Shown here: piece after piece, positions 6,725 through 12,616 of the stretch
How the letters are laid out: every line of letters begins with the position of its first letter
Position numbering within the stretch: the first letter of the stretch is position 1
Source of the DNA: an uncultured Caulobacterales bacterium
GTDB lineage: Bacteria; Pseudomonadota; Alphaproteobacteria; Caulobacterales; Maricaulaceae
NCBI GenBank assembly: GCA_937981945.1
Contig: CALJNJ010000136.1
Location: 1-12,616, forward strand
Reading direction: 5' to 3'
Length of the DNA: 12,616 nt
Notes under the pieces: model-generated
Databases searched by the model: none
Told to the model about the DNA's origin: nothing
What the model saw: the letters and a program-made list of their open reading frames with translations, nothing else
Translations under genes and position numbers: made by a program

Positions 6725-7309
6725 ATGGCTGAAGATAGAAAATCAACCTGTAAAATCAGAGAACACAAAATTGTTATGAACAGCGCCACAAAGATTTTGG
6801 ATATCGCCGAACGTCGAATGAGACAAACAGGGTATAATGCTGTCAGTTATCGCGATATAGCCGCAGAAATGGGTATAAAGAGCGCCAGCCTGCACTATCA
6901 TTTTCCGAAAAAGGTCGATTTAGGAACAACACTAGTGCGGCGTTACGCAGAAAAATTTCGAAATCATTTAGAGCTCGAGACGCAAGCAATCTCCGAACCC
7001 GAACCTCGCTTGCTAGCTTTTATCGATATTTATCGAAAGGCCCTCAAACAAGATCAATTGGTCTGTTTGTGCGCCGTGTTAGGGGCTGAGGCGCCGGGAT
7101 TGCCTCCCGAAGTTACGTCAGAGGTCAAAGCTTTTTTTGATGATAATATTTCATGGCTGACGCTTACATACTCCCAACTTGGTCTTTCAAATCCAAAACC
7201 ACGAGCCCAAGCTACACTATCAGCCTTGGAAGGAGCCATGATTGTGGCTTCCGTTAACGAAGATATTGGAATTTTTGAGGCAACCGCTCAAATACTGGCG
7301 ACGGCCTAA
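6725..7309 (+). CDS. TetR/AcrR-family transcriptional repressor
   Basis: 194 residues with the TetR N-terminal DNA-binding domain: ILDIAERRMRQTGYNAVSYRDIAAEMGIKSASLHYHFPKKVDL (positions 24-66). The helix-turn-helix is at about 42-60 and the diagnostic LHYHFPKK follows. The ligand domain contains LVCLCAVLGAEAPGLPPEV with two cysteines (C114, C116) at a place conserved in a TetR subgroup. Two starts are possible. ATG 6725 directly abuts the operator and would make the message nearly leaderless. ATG 6776 (residue 18) gives 177 residues starting MNSATKILDIAERR, close to the usual family N-terminus. Neither has a clear Shine-Dalgarno sequence. The gene is divergent from the cupin-VOC pair, which it probably controls. 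The 3' end overlaps the convergent ratA stop by 4 bp (7306-7309). By eye the gene is more AT-rich than lipA or ispDF. The inducer is unknown. Confidence 0.92.
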   Translation: MAEDRKSTCKIREHKIVMNSATKILDIAERRMRQTGYNAVSYRDIAAEMGIKSASLHYHFPKKVDLGTTLVRRYAEKFRNHLELETQAISEPEPRLLAFIDIYRKALKQDQLVCLCAVLGAEAPGLPPEVTSEVKAFFDDNISWLTLTYSQLGLSNPKPRAQATLSALEGAMIVASVNEDIGIFEATAQILATA

Positions 7310-7803
7310 CTATTTACTTCCGCCCGCCAATCCAGGTCAGGATCTCCAACGCTCTGAAACTCCAGACCGGCCTTACGCTCGAAAAGCCCCATAAGCTCAT
7401 TGCCGACTTTATCAAATTTGTCTTTGAGTAAAATATTCAGCGGAAAGGCTTTGAGGCTCACATCCACGTAGAAATCAACCAAGGTAGAGCCGTCGGATAA
7501 TTCATGAAAAACCCAGCGATTTTCAAGAGCCCTCAGCGCGCCCTTATTGCCCGACTTTCTGACAATTATTTTATTTGCTTTTCGGTCGACGGTGACATCG
7601 CTAACGAAAACCTCTGAAATAAATTTATAACTGACCGTCGCCTCAGCTTCAAAATTTTCGATGCCATCAACACGATTGCGGTTTTTCACGCGTAAAGCTG
7701 AGATGAATTTTATGAATTTCGGATACCGCTCTACGTCCGCCACTAATGACAGCATGTCTTCGGGACGATGCAGAACTCTTCGTTTAAGTTCGGTTGCGGG
7801 CAT
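7306..7803 (-). CDS. ratA: RatA/Coq10-type START-domain (polyketide cyclase-like) protein
   Basis: 165 residues from the preferred ATG (7803), which yields [20 protein letters not shown]. An upstream in-frame ATG at 7851 would add 16 residues encoded inside lipA and is unlikely. The sequence follows the RatA/Coq10 START-like fold. It opens with a [22 protein letters not shown] helix-loop, continues with beta strands through [22 protein letters not shown], and ends in a long helix [19 protein letters not shown]. Homologues bind ubiquinone or lipid (Coq10), or are described as ribosome-associated toxins (RatA of E. coli). In Alphaproteobacteria it regularly follows lipA, where a coenzyme-Q-related role is more plausible; the true function here is not proven. 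Its start overlaps the lipA end by 20 bp (7784-7803), implying coupled translation. It is convergent with TetR, with a 4-bp stop overlap and no visible terminator. Confidence 0.88.
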   Translation of the reverse strand: MPATELKRRVLHRPEDMLSLVADVERYPKFIKFISALRVKNRNRVDGIENFEAEATVSYKFISEVFVSDVTVDRKANKIIVRKSGNKGALRALENRWVFHELSDGSTLVDFYVDVSLKAFPLNILLKDKFDKVGNELMGLFERKAGLEFQSVGDPDLDWRAEVNS

Positions 7804-8746
7804 TGCGCTTTTGGCGGGCGGCTGAGAGCTTCGCAAAATCTTCATCAGCATGGTAGCTGGAGCGGGTTAAAGGCGTGCTGGAGACCAGTAGGAAACCTTT
7901 GGCTCGTGCAATGGTTTCGTAAGCCTTGAATTCTTCCGGCGTCACAAACCGGTCAATGGCCGCATGTTTTCGTGTCGGCTGCAAATATTGTCCGATCGTC
8001 AGAAAATCAATGCCGGCAGAGCGCATGTCATCCATGACCTGCATGACTTCTTCTTTGGTTTCGCCCAGTCCCACCATCAGACCCGATTTGGTAAACTGAT
8101 TTGGGTCTTGCTCTTTGACCTTTTCCAGTAAACGCAAAGAGTGATAATATCGGGCGCCCGGACGGATCTTTAAGTAGAGCCGCGGCACGGTTTCCAAATT
8201 GTGATTAAACACATCCGGCTTCGCCGCAATGACCGTTTCAGCCGCGCCGTCTTTGCGCAAGAAATCCGGCGTTAAAATTTCAATAGTAGTTTTGGGAGAT
8301 TCGGCGCGAATGGCCTGAATAACGTCAACAAAATGCTGAGCCCCGCCATCGGAAAGATCGTCCCGATCAACGGAAGTAATGACCACATGGGCTAAGCCCA
8401 TTTCCTTAACCGCAGTGGCGATTTTCGCCGGCTCTTCCGCGTCAAGCGGCTGAGGCATTCCGGTCTTCACATTGCAAAACGCGCAGGCCCGCGTGCACGT
8501 ATCCCCTAAAATCATAAAGGTCGCGTGAGACTTCTCCCAGCACTCACCAATATTCGGACAAGCGGCCTCCTCGCACACGGTCACAAGACCTTTGTCATGG
8601 ACGATTTTACGCGTTTCAGCATAGCCTTTGGATGTGGGGGCTTTTACCCGGATCCAGCTCGGCTTACGCTTAACTTCCGTGTCGGGTCGATGCGCCTTTT
8701 CGGGGTGCCGGGGCTTAGGGGCAGATTTGTCAATCAGGACAGTCAT
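7784..8746 (-). CDS. lipA: Lipoyl synthase LipA (radical SAM)
   Basis: 320 residues. LipA inserts two sulfurs into protein-bound octanoyl groups to make lipoyl cofactors on E2 proteins and GcvH. The auxiliary [4Fe-4S] cluster motif C-x4-C-x5-C is at C58, C63 and C69 ([12 protein letters not shown]). The radical-SAM motif C-x3-C-x2-C is at C84, C88 and C91 (CTRACAFC). [27 protein letters not shown] and the C-terminal TRSSYHAD, which contains the serine that ligates the auxiliary cluster, are all present. The gene is complete and of normal length. It starts at ATG 8746 and shares a short divergent region with the acyltransferase gene. It overlaps ratA downstream. Its presence near pdhC and lpdA fits supply of lipoate for pyruvate dehydrogenase. 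Confidence 0.97.
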   Translation of the reverse strand: MTVLIDKSAPKPRHPEKAHRPDTEVKRKPSWIRVKAPTSKGYAETRKIVHDKGLVTVCEEAACPNIGECWEKSHATFMILGDTCTRACAFCNVKTGMPQPLDAEEPAKIATAVKEMGLAHVVITSVDRDDLSDGGAQHFVDVIQAIRAESPKTTIEILTPDFLRKDGAAETVIAAKPDVFNHNLETVPRLYLKIRPGARYYHSLRLLEKVKEQDPNQFTKSGLMVGLGETKEEVMQVMDDMRSAGIDFLTIGQYLQPTRKHAAIDRFVTPEEFKAYETIARAKGFLLVSSTPLTRSSYHADEDFAKLSAARQKRNARNRT

Positions 8747-8854
8747 GACGGGCTAAATGGCCTTAAATCGACGCGAATACAATAGGTTTGGCCCGATATT
8801 TGCGGGAAATTAACGCATAGCTGCTATGAGCGGGAAAAAATAAGGGTGGATGGT
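8747..8854. promoter_or_regulatory. Divergent lipA/acyltransferase region with dyad flanked by direct repeats
   Basis: A near-perfect dyad CATAGC-T-GCTATG lies at 8816-8828, and the octamer GCGGGAAA occurs on both sides at 8802-8809 and 8830-8837, starting 28 bp apart in the same orientation. AAGGGTGGA (8842-8850) is a good Shine-Dalgarno-like stretch for the ATG at 8855. No clear -35/-10 pair could be assigned for either gene. The repeats are seen directly; any regulator is unknown. Confidence 0.4.
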
Positions 8855-9955
8855 ATGTTTTCAAGGGTTACGATCCGTGAAGGTCATGATAATTTTTTCA
8901 CGCCTGTCAGACTGCTTTTTGCGCTGATGGTGCTTGTCGGTCACGCCTTTGTCGTGACCTTGGGACACTCATCCGACGAACCGGCGATATTTTTTCATTA
9001 TCGTCCGAGCTATTTAGCCGTCAATTTATTCTTCATCGCGTCGGGTTTTTTAGTCACAAAATCAATGCTTTACCGTGGTGATCTGGTCGAGTACGGCGCC
9101 GCCAGGGGTCTTCGAATATTCCCGGCACTATTCATCCATGTTTTATTCGTGATGTTCGCCATCGGACCCTTTGTCACCAATCAGCCTTTAGGGCAATTTT
9201 TGACGGATCCGCAGTTTTGGTCACAGCCGTTTAAAGTCTTGAGTTTTGTGGACACGGATATGGTGCTGCCGGGGGCTTTTGCTACGAATTCCGAGCAAAT
9301 CGGATCAGGGGCCCTATGGACCCTCAGATATGAAGTTTTGGCCTATATTGGGACGGCAATCGCCTTTGCTCTTGGGCTTTTGAAACATAAATGGATGCTG
9401 ATCGCGCAGTTTTTGATATTTGTTCTGGCTTGGCCGATTGCCCATCTGACAGGCACTTTTGATCAAATGCCGGGCACGGTGCAATCCATCCTGCGGTTCG
9501 GACTGGCTTACGGCCTGGGAGCGGCGGTCTATGCCCTACAGGACAAATTATCGTTTCATTTGCTGGGCGTGTTCGTTTTAGGCCTGGTTGCAGCTCTGTT
9601 TAACGGCACGGTCCTGTTTGAAATCGTGACCACGATTTGGCTGGGTTATATCGTCTTTTGGATGGCCTATGTGAAGATACCTGCCCTGAACGGTCTCAAG
9701 AAATTAAGCGATACATCCTACGGTATTTATATCTATCACTGGGTGATATTGCAGACCGTGTTCTTTTTCATGCCGGGCATAAATGCTTGGCTGCTCATGG
9801 CGATTACTTTGCCGATCACGGTATTGATTGCATGGCTGTCATGGCATGTGGTTGAAAAACCCATGCTGACGAAAAAGGTTAGTCTTTCCAAAGCTGTCAA
9901 AGCTCGTCTGGGTCTTGGAAAAGGCAATAAAGACGCGGTCGCGCCCGCTGAGTAA
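8855..9955 (+). CDS. Integral-membrane acyltransferase (Acyltransferase_3 / OafA-like)
   Basis: 366 residues from ATG 8855; a GTG at 8846 would add three residues, but the AAGGGTGGA ribosome-binding stretch fits the ATG. The N-terminus NFFTPVRLLFALMVLVGHAF has the family pattern of a conserved Arg (R19) and His (H30) in the first membrane helix. Roughly ten hydrophobic segments follow. They include YLAVNLFFIASGFLVTKS, whose FF-x-SGF is typical of the family, and a late SDTSYGIYIYHWVILQTV-type helix. The tail (last ~30 residues) is basic and cytoplasmic. Such proteins transfer acetyl or other acyl groups to cell-surface glycans, exopolysaccharide, O-antigen or lipids; the acceptor cannot be told from sequence. 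It is divergent from lipA and ends immediately against the convergent lpdA stop. No glycan genes are nearby, so it looks like an accessory insertion. Confidence 0.9.
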   Translation: MFSRVTIREGHDNFFTPVRLLFALMVLVGHAFVVTLGHSSDEPAIFFHYRPSYLAVNLFFIASGFLVTKSMLYRGDLVEYGAARGLRIFPALFIHVLFVMFAIGPFVTNQPLGQFLTDPQFWSQPFKVLSFVDTDMVLPGAFATNSEQIGSGALWTLRYEVLAYIGTAIAFALGLLKHKWMLIAQFLIFVLAWPIAHLTGTFDQMPGTVQSILRFGLAYGLGAAVYALQDKLSFHLLGVFVLGLVAALFNGTVLFEIVTTIWLGYIVFWMAYVKIPALNGLKKLSDTSYGIYIYHWVILQTVFFFMPGINAWLLMAITLPITVLIAWLSWHVVEKPMLTKKVSLSKAVKARLGLGKGNKDAVAPAE

Positions 9956-11350
9956 TCAAATGTGCAAGGCGCGGTCATAGGCCGCCAGAACGGCTTCATG
10001 CATCATTTCCGATAATGTGGGATGGGGAAACACGGTTTCCATAAGCTCGTGCTCCGTGGTCTCCAGCGTTCGCGCTATCGTATAGCCTTGAATAAGCTCG
10101 GTGACTTCGGCGCCGATCATATGTGCGCCTAAGAGTTCGCCGGTCTTTTTATCAAACACGGTCTTGATCAGACCTTCAACTTCGCCCAGCGCAACCGCTT
10201 TACCGTTTCCGATAAAGGGGAATTTCCCGACTCTAACCGGGTGACCTGCCTCTTTGGCTTGTGCCTCGGTATAGCCGACACTGGCGATTTGTGGATGACA
10301 ATATGTACAGCCGGGAATGGCATTTGCGTCGAGCGGATGAGGGTTTTGCCCGGCGATTTTCTCAATACAGATAACGCCTTCATGGGAGGCTTTATGGGCA
10401 AGCCATGGCGGCGTAGTGACATCGCCGATGGCGTAAAGTCCGGGAACACCCGTAAAGGAATATTCGTCAACGGTGATGTGGCTACGATCGATTTTCACGC
10501 CCAAAGCCTCAAGGCCCATATCTTCCGTATTACCCACAATCCCAATCGCCAGAATAATCCGGTCGAATGTCTGCGCGGTTTCTCCTTTGGCATCGGCCAT
10601 GACAGCCGCAATATCACTTGTGCCCGGCTTAACGGATTTAACCTGCGTCCCCGTCAGGATTTTAACGCCCTGTTTTTCAAAAGACTTTTTCGCAAAGGCC
10701 GAAATTTCCGCATCTTCAGCCGGAAGGATACGGTCGACCATTTCAACAACGGTCACATCAGATCCGAACGCGTTATAGAAACTGGCAAACTCCATGCCGA
10801 TTGCGCCTGACCCGATCACCAGTAATCGTTTCGGTAAATCCTGTGGGATCATGGCCTCTTTTGCCGTCCAGATAAATCGGCCGTCAGGCTCCAGACCGAT
10901 TTGCGGAATCGTACGAGCTCTGGCGCCGCTGGCTAAAATCACATGTTTGGCCTGATAAGTGTCACCGCCGACATGGACATTCGGCGCAGGCTTACCTGCT
11001 TTCAGGCTCGCAAATCCTTCGATGACGGTTATTTTGTGCTTCTTCATCAAAAACGAAATGCCTTTGGACATTTGCCCGGCAATATCTCGGGATCTCTTGA
11101 CGATGGCGCCTAAATCAAATCCGGCCGTGGCCGTCAGACCGTAATCTTTGGCATGTTGCATCTGGGTGTAAACTTCGGCGGAGCGCAAAAGCGCTTTGGT
11201 CGGAATACAGCCCCAGTTGAGACAAACGCCGCCAAGGGCCTCTTTTTCGACGATGGCCGTTTTAAATCCTAATTGGGCCGCCCGAATAGCCGTTACGTAA
11301 CCACCGGGGCCTGAACCGATTACAATAAGGTCGAAGTCGGAGTTTGCCAT
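9956..11350 (-). CDS. lpdA: Dihydrolipoamide dehydrogenase (E3), flavoprotein
   Basis: 464 residues from the preferred ATG 11350 (MANSDFDLIVIGSGPGGYV). A GTG at 11371 would add seven residues and run into the palindrome. The FAD-binding motif is GSGPGG (12-17). The redox-active disulfide is GGVCLNWGCIPTK with C43 and C48. The NAD-binding motif is VIGSGAIGMEFASFY, the second FAD contact is YAIGDVT, and the C-terminal dimer-interface catalytic His-Glu pair is in FPHPTLSEMMHEA. The enzyme reoxidises dihydrolipoyl groups of E2 in pyruvate and 2-oxoglutarate dehydrogenases, producing NADH. Linkage to pdhC indicates the pyruvate dehydrogenase E3. No N-terminal lipoyl domain is fused. The stop abuts that of the convergent acyltransferase with no spacer. 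All catalytic residues are intact. Confidence 0.97.
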   Translation of the reverse strand: MANSDFDLIVIGSGPGGYVTAIRAAQLGFKTAIVEKEALGGVCLNWGCIPTKALLRSAEVYTQMQHAKDYGLTATAGFDLGAIVKRSRDIAGQMSKGISFLMKKHKITVIEGFASLKAGKPAPNVHVGGDTYQAKHVILASGARARTIPQIGLEPDGRFIWTAKEAMIPQDLPKRLLVIGSGAIGMEFASFYNAFGSDVTVVEMVDRILPAEDAEISAFAKKSFEKQGVKILTGTQVKSVKPGTSDIAAVMADAKGETAQTFDRIILAIGIVGNTEDMGLEALGVKIDRSHITVDEYSFTGVPGLYAIGDVTTPPWLAHKASHEGVICIEKIAGQNPHPLDANAIPGCTYCHPQIASVGYTEAQAKEAGHPVRVGKFPFIGNGKAVALGEVEGLIKTVFDKKTGELLGAHMIGAEVTELIQGYTIARTLETTEHELMETVFPHPTLSEMMHEAVLAAYDRALHI

Positions 11351-11369
11351 TTTTGCACCATTCATTCGC

Positions 11370-11387
11370 ACGCGAATTAATTCGCGT
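11370..11387. promoter_or_regulatory. 18-bp perfect palindrome upstream of lpdA
   Basis: ACGCGAATTAATTCGCGT at 11370-11387 equals its own reverse complement, ending 19 bp before the lpdA ATG (11350). A third ATTCGC half-site lies at 11364-11369. It could be an operator in the lpdA leader. A transcribed cruciform-type hairpin is less likely because there is no loop. The symmetry is certain; the function is inferred. Confidence 0.5.
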
Positions 11388-11444
11388 TACATACGAAAAG
11401 TTCTATAGCAAAACGAGACTGAAAAGATAGAAAAAAAGCGGTCC

Positions 11445-12236
11445 TTAGCGGCGCATATCCGTGCCGAGCAAGGCCTCGATCACCTGCAAACGCATGACAT
11501 CGCGCAGCTCATCCACTTCGACCTCTTCGATCAGATCAAATGCCTCATCAGAGAGGCCATATCTGGCCATGCCCATGGCGATCCGTGATCTGGCCGTATC
11601 CCGCAATTCGACTTGCGCGATTTTAAGCGCCGCTGTTTCAGCTTCGCCAAACAATCCGTTGGCTGTCGCAAAATCTGCCAAGTCTAAGTAAGCGCGGTCA
11701 CGCAGGTCGGACTGGCTTATATTTTCCGCCTGTTCAAATACGGCGGCGACTTTAGCTTTCGCGGGATTATTATCGGCAGACGGTAAAGACCGATCTTTCC
11801 TCGGGCGAACCGTTCGATTGGTCTCGCGCGGCGGAAGCGCAACGCGGCGCTGTTCAATTTCGTCTTCGATGATTTCAGCCGGTAGGTCGGCCACCGGAAT
11901 TTCGACTTCTGCCGGATCAACCTCGACAACATTTTCAGTGATTGTTTCAGTCACTGTTGTGGTCGTTGTTGTCGTTTGCGAATCCTCGCCGCCGGTCAAT
12001 TCCGTAGCGGAATAAGGATTGTCAGAGTTCTCCGCCTGATCGGCGTCATCTTTTGAATTAATATATCGCCGGAACAATTTGGGCTTCTCGCCGGTTTCAC
12101 CCGTATCAATTTTCTCGGAATTTGCCGGATCAAGCTTCACCATGCCACCGGAATCTCCGGGGACCGTACTAAAATATACCATACTGCCGGCCAGTACGGC
12201 GGCGCATGTTGCTGCTACAAATGTTTTCAAGACCAT
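11445..12236 (-). CDS. Unrecognised membrane-anchored/exported protein with Thr run and helical repeats
   Basis: 263 residues; I do not recognise the family. Residues 4-25 (KTFVAATCAAVLAGSMVYFSTV) form one hydrophobic segment, a signal anchor or uncleaved signal peptide, with no lipobox. A long acidic, low-complexity linker follows, including seven consecutive threonines (88-94) and TVTETITENVVEVDPAEVE. An Arg/Pro-rich patch (about 130-150, RRVALPPRETNRTVRPRKDR) precedes the C-terminal region, about 158-260. That region is alpha-helical and shows a repeated unit: SDLRDRAYLDLADFA, VELRDTARSRIAMGMA and DELRDVMRLQVIEALL, spaced roughly 30 residues apart. This resembles TPR/Sel1-like solenoids used for protein contacts. 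A good ribosome-binding site, AGGGG, lies six bases before the ATG. The gene sits between pdhC and lpdA on the same strand, so it may be co-transcribed, but no link to pyruvate dehydrogenase is evident in the protein. Confidence 0.8.
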   Translation of the reverse strand: MVLKTFVAATCAAVLAGSMVYFSTVPGDSGGMVKLDPANSEKIDTGETGEKPKLFRRYINSKDDADQAENSDNPYSATELTGGEDSQTTTTTTTVTETITENVVEVDPAEVEIPVADLPAEIIEDEIEQRRVALPPRETNRTVRPRKDRSLPSADNNPAKAKVAAVFEQAENISQSDLRDRAYLDLADFATANGLFGEAETAALKIAQVELRDTARSRIAMGMARYGLSDEAFDLIEEVEVDELRDVMRLQVIEALLGTDMRR

Positions 12237-12339
12237 GAAAAGCCCCTGTTATTCACCTGTATCCAAGCATAAACCATGCCAAGGCCGGAGAAAAGAAGAG
12301 CCTACAGTTACCGAATTTCTGTTTCAAATCGGGACGTTA

Positions 12340-12616
12340 TCACAACATCATGGTGATTGGGTGTTCCACATAGCGCTTGAAGTGCTGTAACCATTTGGCT
12401 CCCAGCGCGCCGTCGACGACCCTATGATCACAGGTCAAAGTCACGGTCATAACCGTCGCAACAGCTAATGCACCGTCTTTGACAACAGGCCGTTTGGCTC
12501 CGGCGCCGACCGATAAAATCATTCCGTGAGGTTCATTGATGATGGATCCGAATTCGCGAATGCCCATCATACCCAGATTTGAAATACTGAATGTCCCGCC
12601 TTGATATTCCTGCGGC
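12340..12616 (-). CDS. pdhC: Pyruvate dehydrogenase E2 (dihydrolipoamide acetyltransferase), C-terminal part
   Basis: The frame enters from the window end and stops at TGA 12342-12340, giving about 92 residues. The visible part is the end of the 2-oxoacid dehydrogenase acyltransferase domain: GGTFSISNLGMMGIREFGSIINEP, VGAGAKRPVVKDG and the catalytic motif TCDHRVVDGALG with the active-site His and Asp. Residues after it (AKWLQHFKRYVEHPITMML) form the usual C-terminal helix. E2 transfers acetyl groups from its lipoyl arm to CoA and forms the core of the complex. The lipoyl and peripheral-subunit-binding domains lie outside the window. PdhC is preferred over the 2-oxoglutarate (SucB) or branched-chain E2 because of the SISNLGMMGI stretch, the C-terminal sequence and the linkage to lpdA and lipA, but the distinction is partly contextual. 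Confidence 0.9.
   Translation of the reverse strand, partial: PQEYQGGTFSISNLGMMGIREFGSIINEPHGMILSVGAGAKRPVVKDGALAVATVMTVTLTCDHRVVDGALGAKWLQHFKRYVEHPITMML

Noticed and set aside
7804..7851. Upstream in-frame start for ratA
   Set aside because: The additional 16 residues are encoded within lipA and are absent from the typical RatA/Coq10 start, which begins close to MPATE.
8753..8766. CTAA-N6-TTAA resembling a CtrA binding site upstream of lipA
   Set aside because: The CtrA consensus needs TTAA-N7-TTAA; the spacing is one base short and one half-site is imperfect.
10241..10810. 189-codon open frame on the plus strand inside lpdA
   Set aside because: It is antisense to conserved lpdA codons, has no recognisable protein features or ribosome-binding site, and is explained as a shadow frame.
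11431..11461. T-run on the minus strand after the unknown repeat protein, with GGACCGC before it, as a possible terminator
   Set aside because: The preceding GC-rich bases form a direct repeat (CCGC…CCGC) rather than an inverted repeat, so no stable stem could be drawn.
11928..11992. Tandem-repeat DNA (GTTGT-like units) as a repeat element
   Set aside because: It simply encodes the Thr run of the unknown protein with mixed codons and is not an independent repeat.
12237..12339. Possible riboswitch or promoter in the gap between pdhC and the unknown gene
   Set aside because: No conserved structure, terminator hairpin or convincing -35/-10 pair was found in these 103 bp beyond the ribosome-binding site for the unknown gene.

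Overview
The window carries a conserved alphaproteobacterial gene neighbourhood, read mostly on the minus strand. In order it contains ntrY (5' part), ntrC, ntrB, dusB, divergent ispDF–cinA, ratA, lipA, lpdA and the 3' end of pdhC. The fused ispDF, the dusB(nifR3)-ntrB-ntrC-ntrY order and the pdhC/lpdA/lipA/ratA grouping are typical of Alphaproteobacteria. Base composition looks moderate by eye, and the NtrC has lost its sigma-54 contact loop. A marine stalked-bacteria relative (Maricaulales/Hyphomonadales-like) is my best guess, but genus-level placement is not supported by what I can see.

Layout. Positions 1-463 hold the N-terminus of the membrane kinase NtrY. Positions 551-3875 hold a tight dusB-ntrB-ntrC operon joined by two ATGA overlaps. 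A 64-bp divergent promoter region with a perfect dyad (3894-3909) separates it from ispDF and cinA (3940-5581), which ends near a strong hairpin terminator. Positions 5631-7309 hold a three-gene accessory cassette: a VOC protein and a two-domain cupin on the minus strand, and a divergent TetR-type regulator. A perfect inverted repeat (6707-6724) lies directly against the first TetR start codon. Positions 7306-8746 hold ratA and lipA, overlapping by 20 bp. Positions 8855-9955 hold an integral membrane acyltransferase, convergent and abutting with lpdA (9956-11350). An 18-bp perfect palindrome sits just upstream of lpdA. Positions 11445-12236 encode an unrecognised membrane-anchored or exported protein with a Thr run and a C-terminal helical repeat. 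Positions 12340-12616 hold the catalytic C-terminus of the pyruvate dehydrogenase E2.

How the genes fit together. NtrB/NtrC and NtrY/(NtrX) sense and transmit nitrogen status. IspDF makes isoprenoid precursors. PdhC and Lpd are E2 and E3 of pyruvate dehydrogenase, and LipA makes the lipoyl cofactor that E2 needs. The accessory genes (VOC-cupin-TetR, acyltransferase, repeat protein) are inserted between core genes. I see no single dramatic new system. The items most worth checking are the NtrC without GAFTGA, the TetR/bicupin/VOC cassette with its operator, the palindromes at three other promoters, and the unknown repeat protein between pdhC and lpdA. No tRNA, rRNA, CRISPR array or insertion sequence was recognised.
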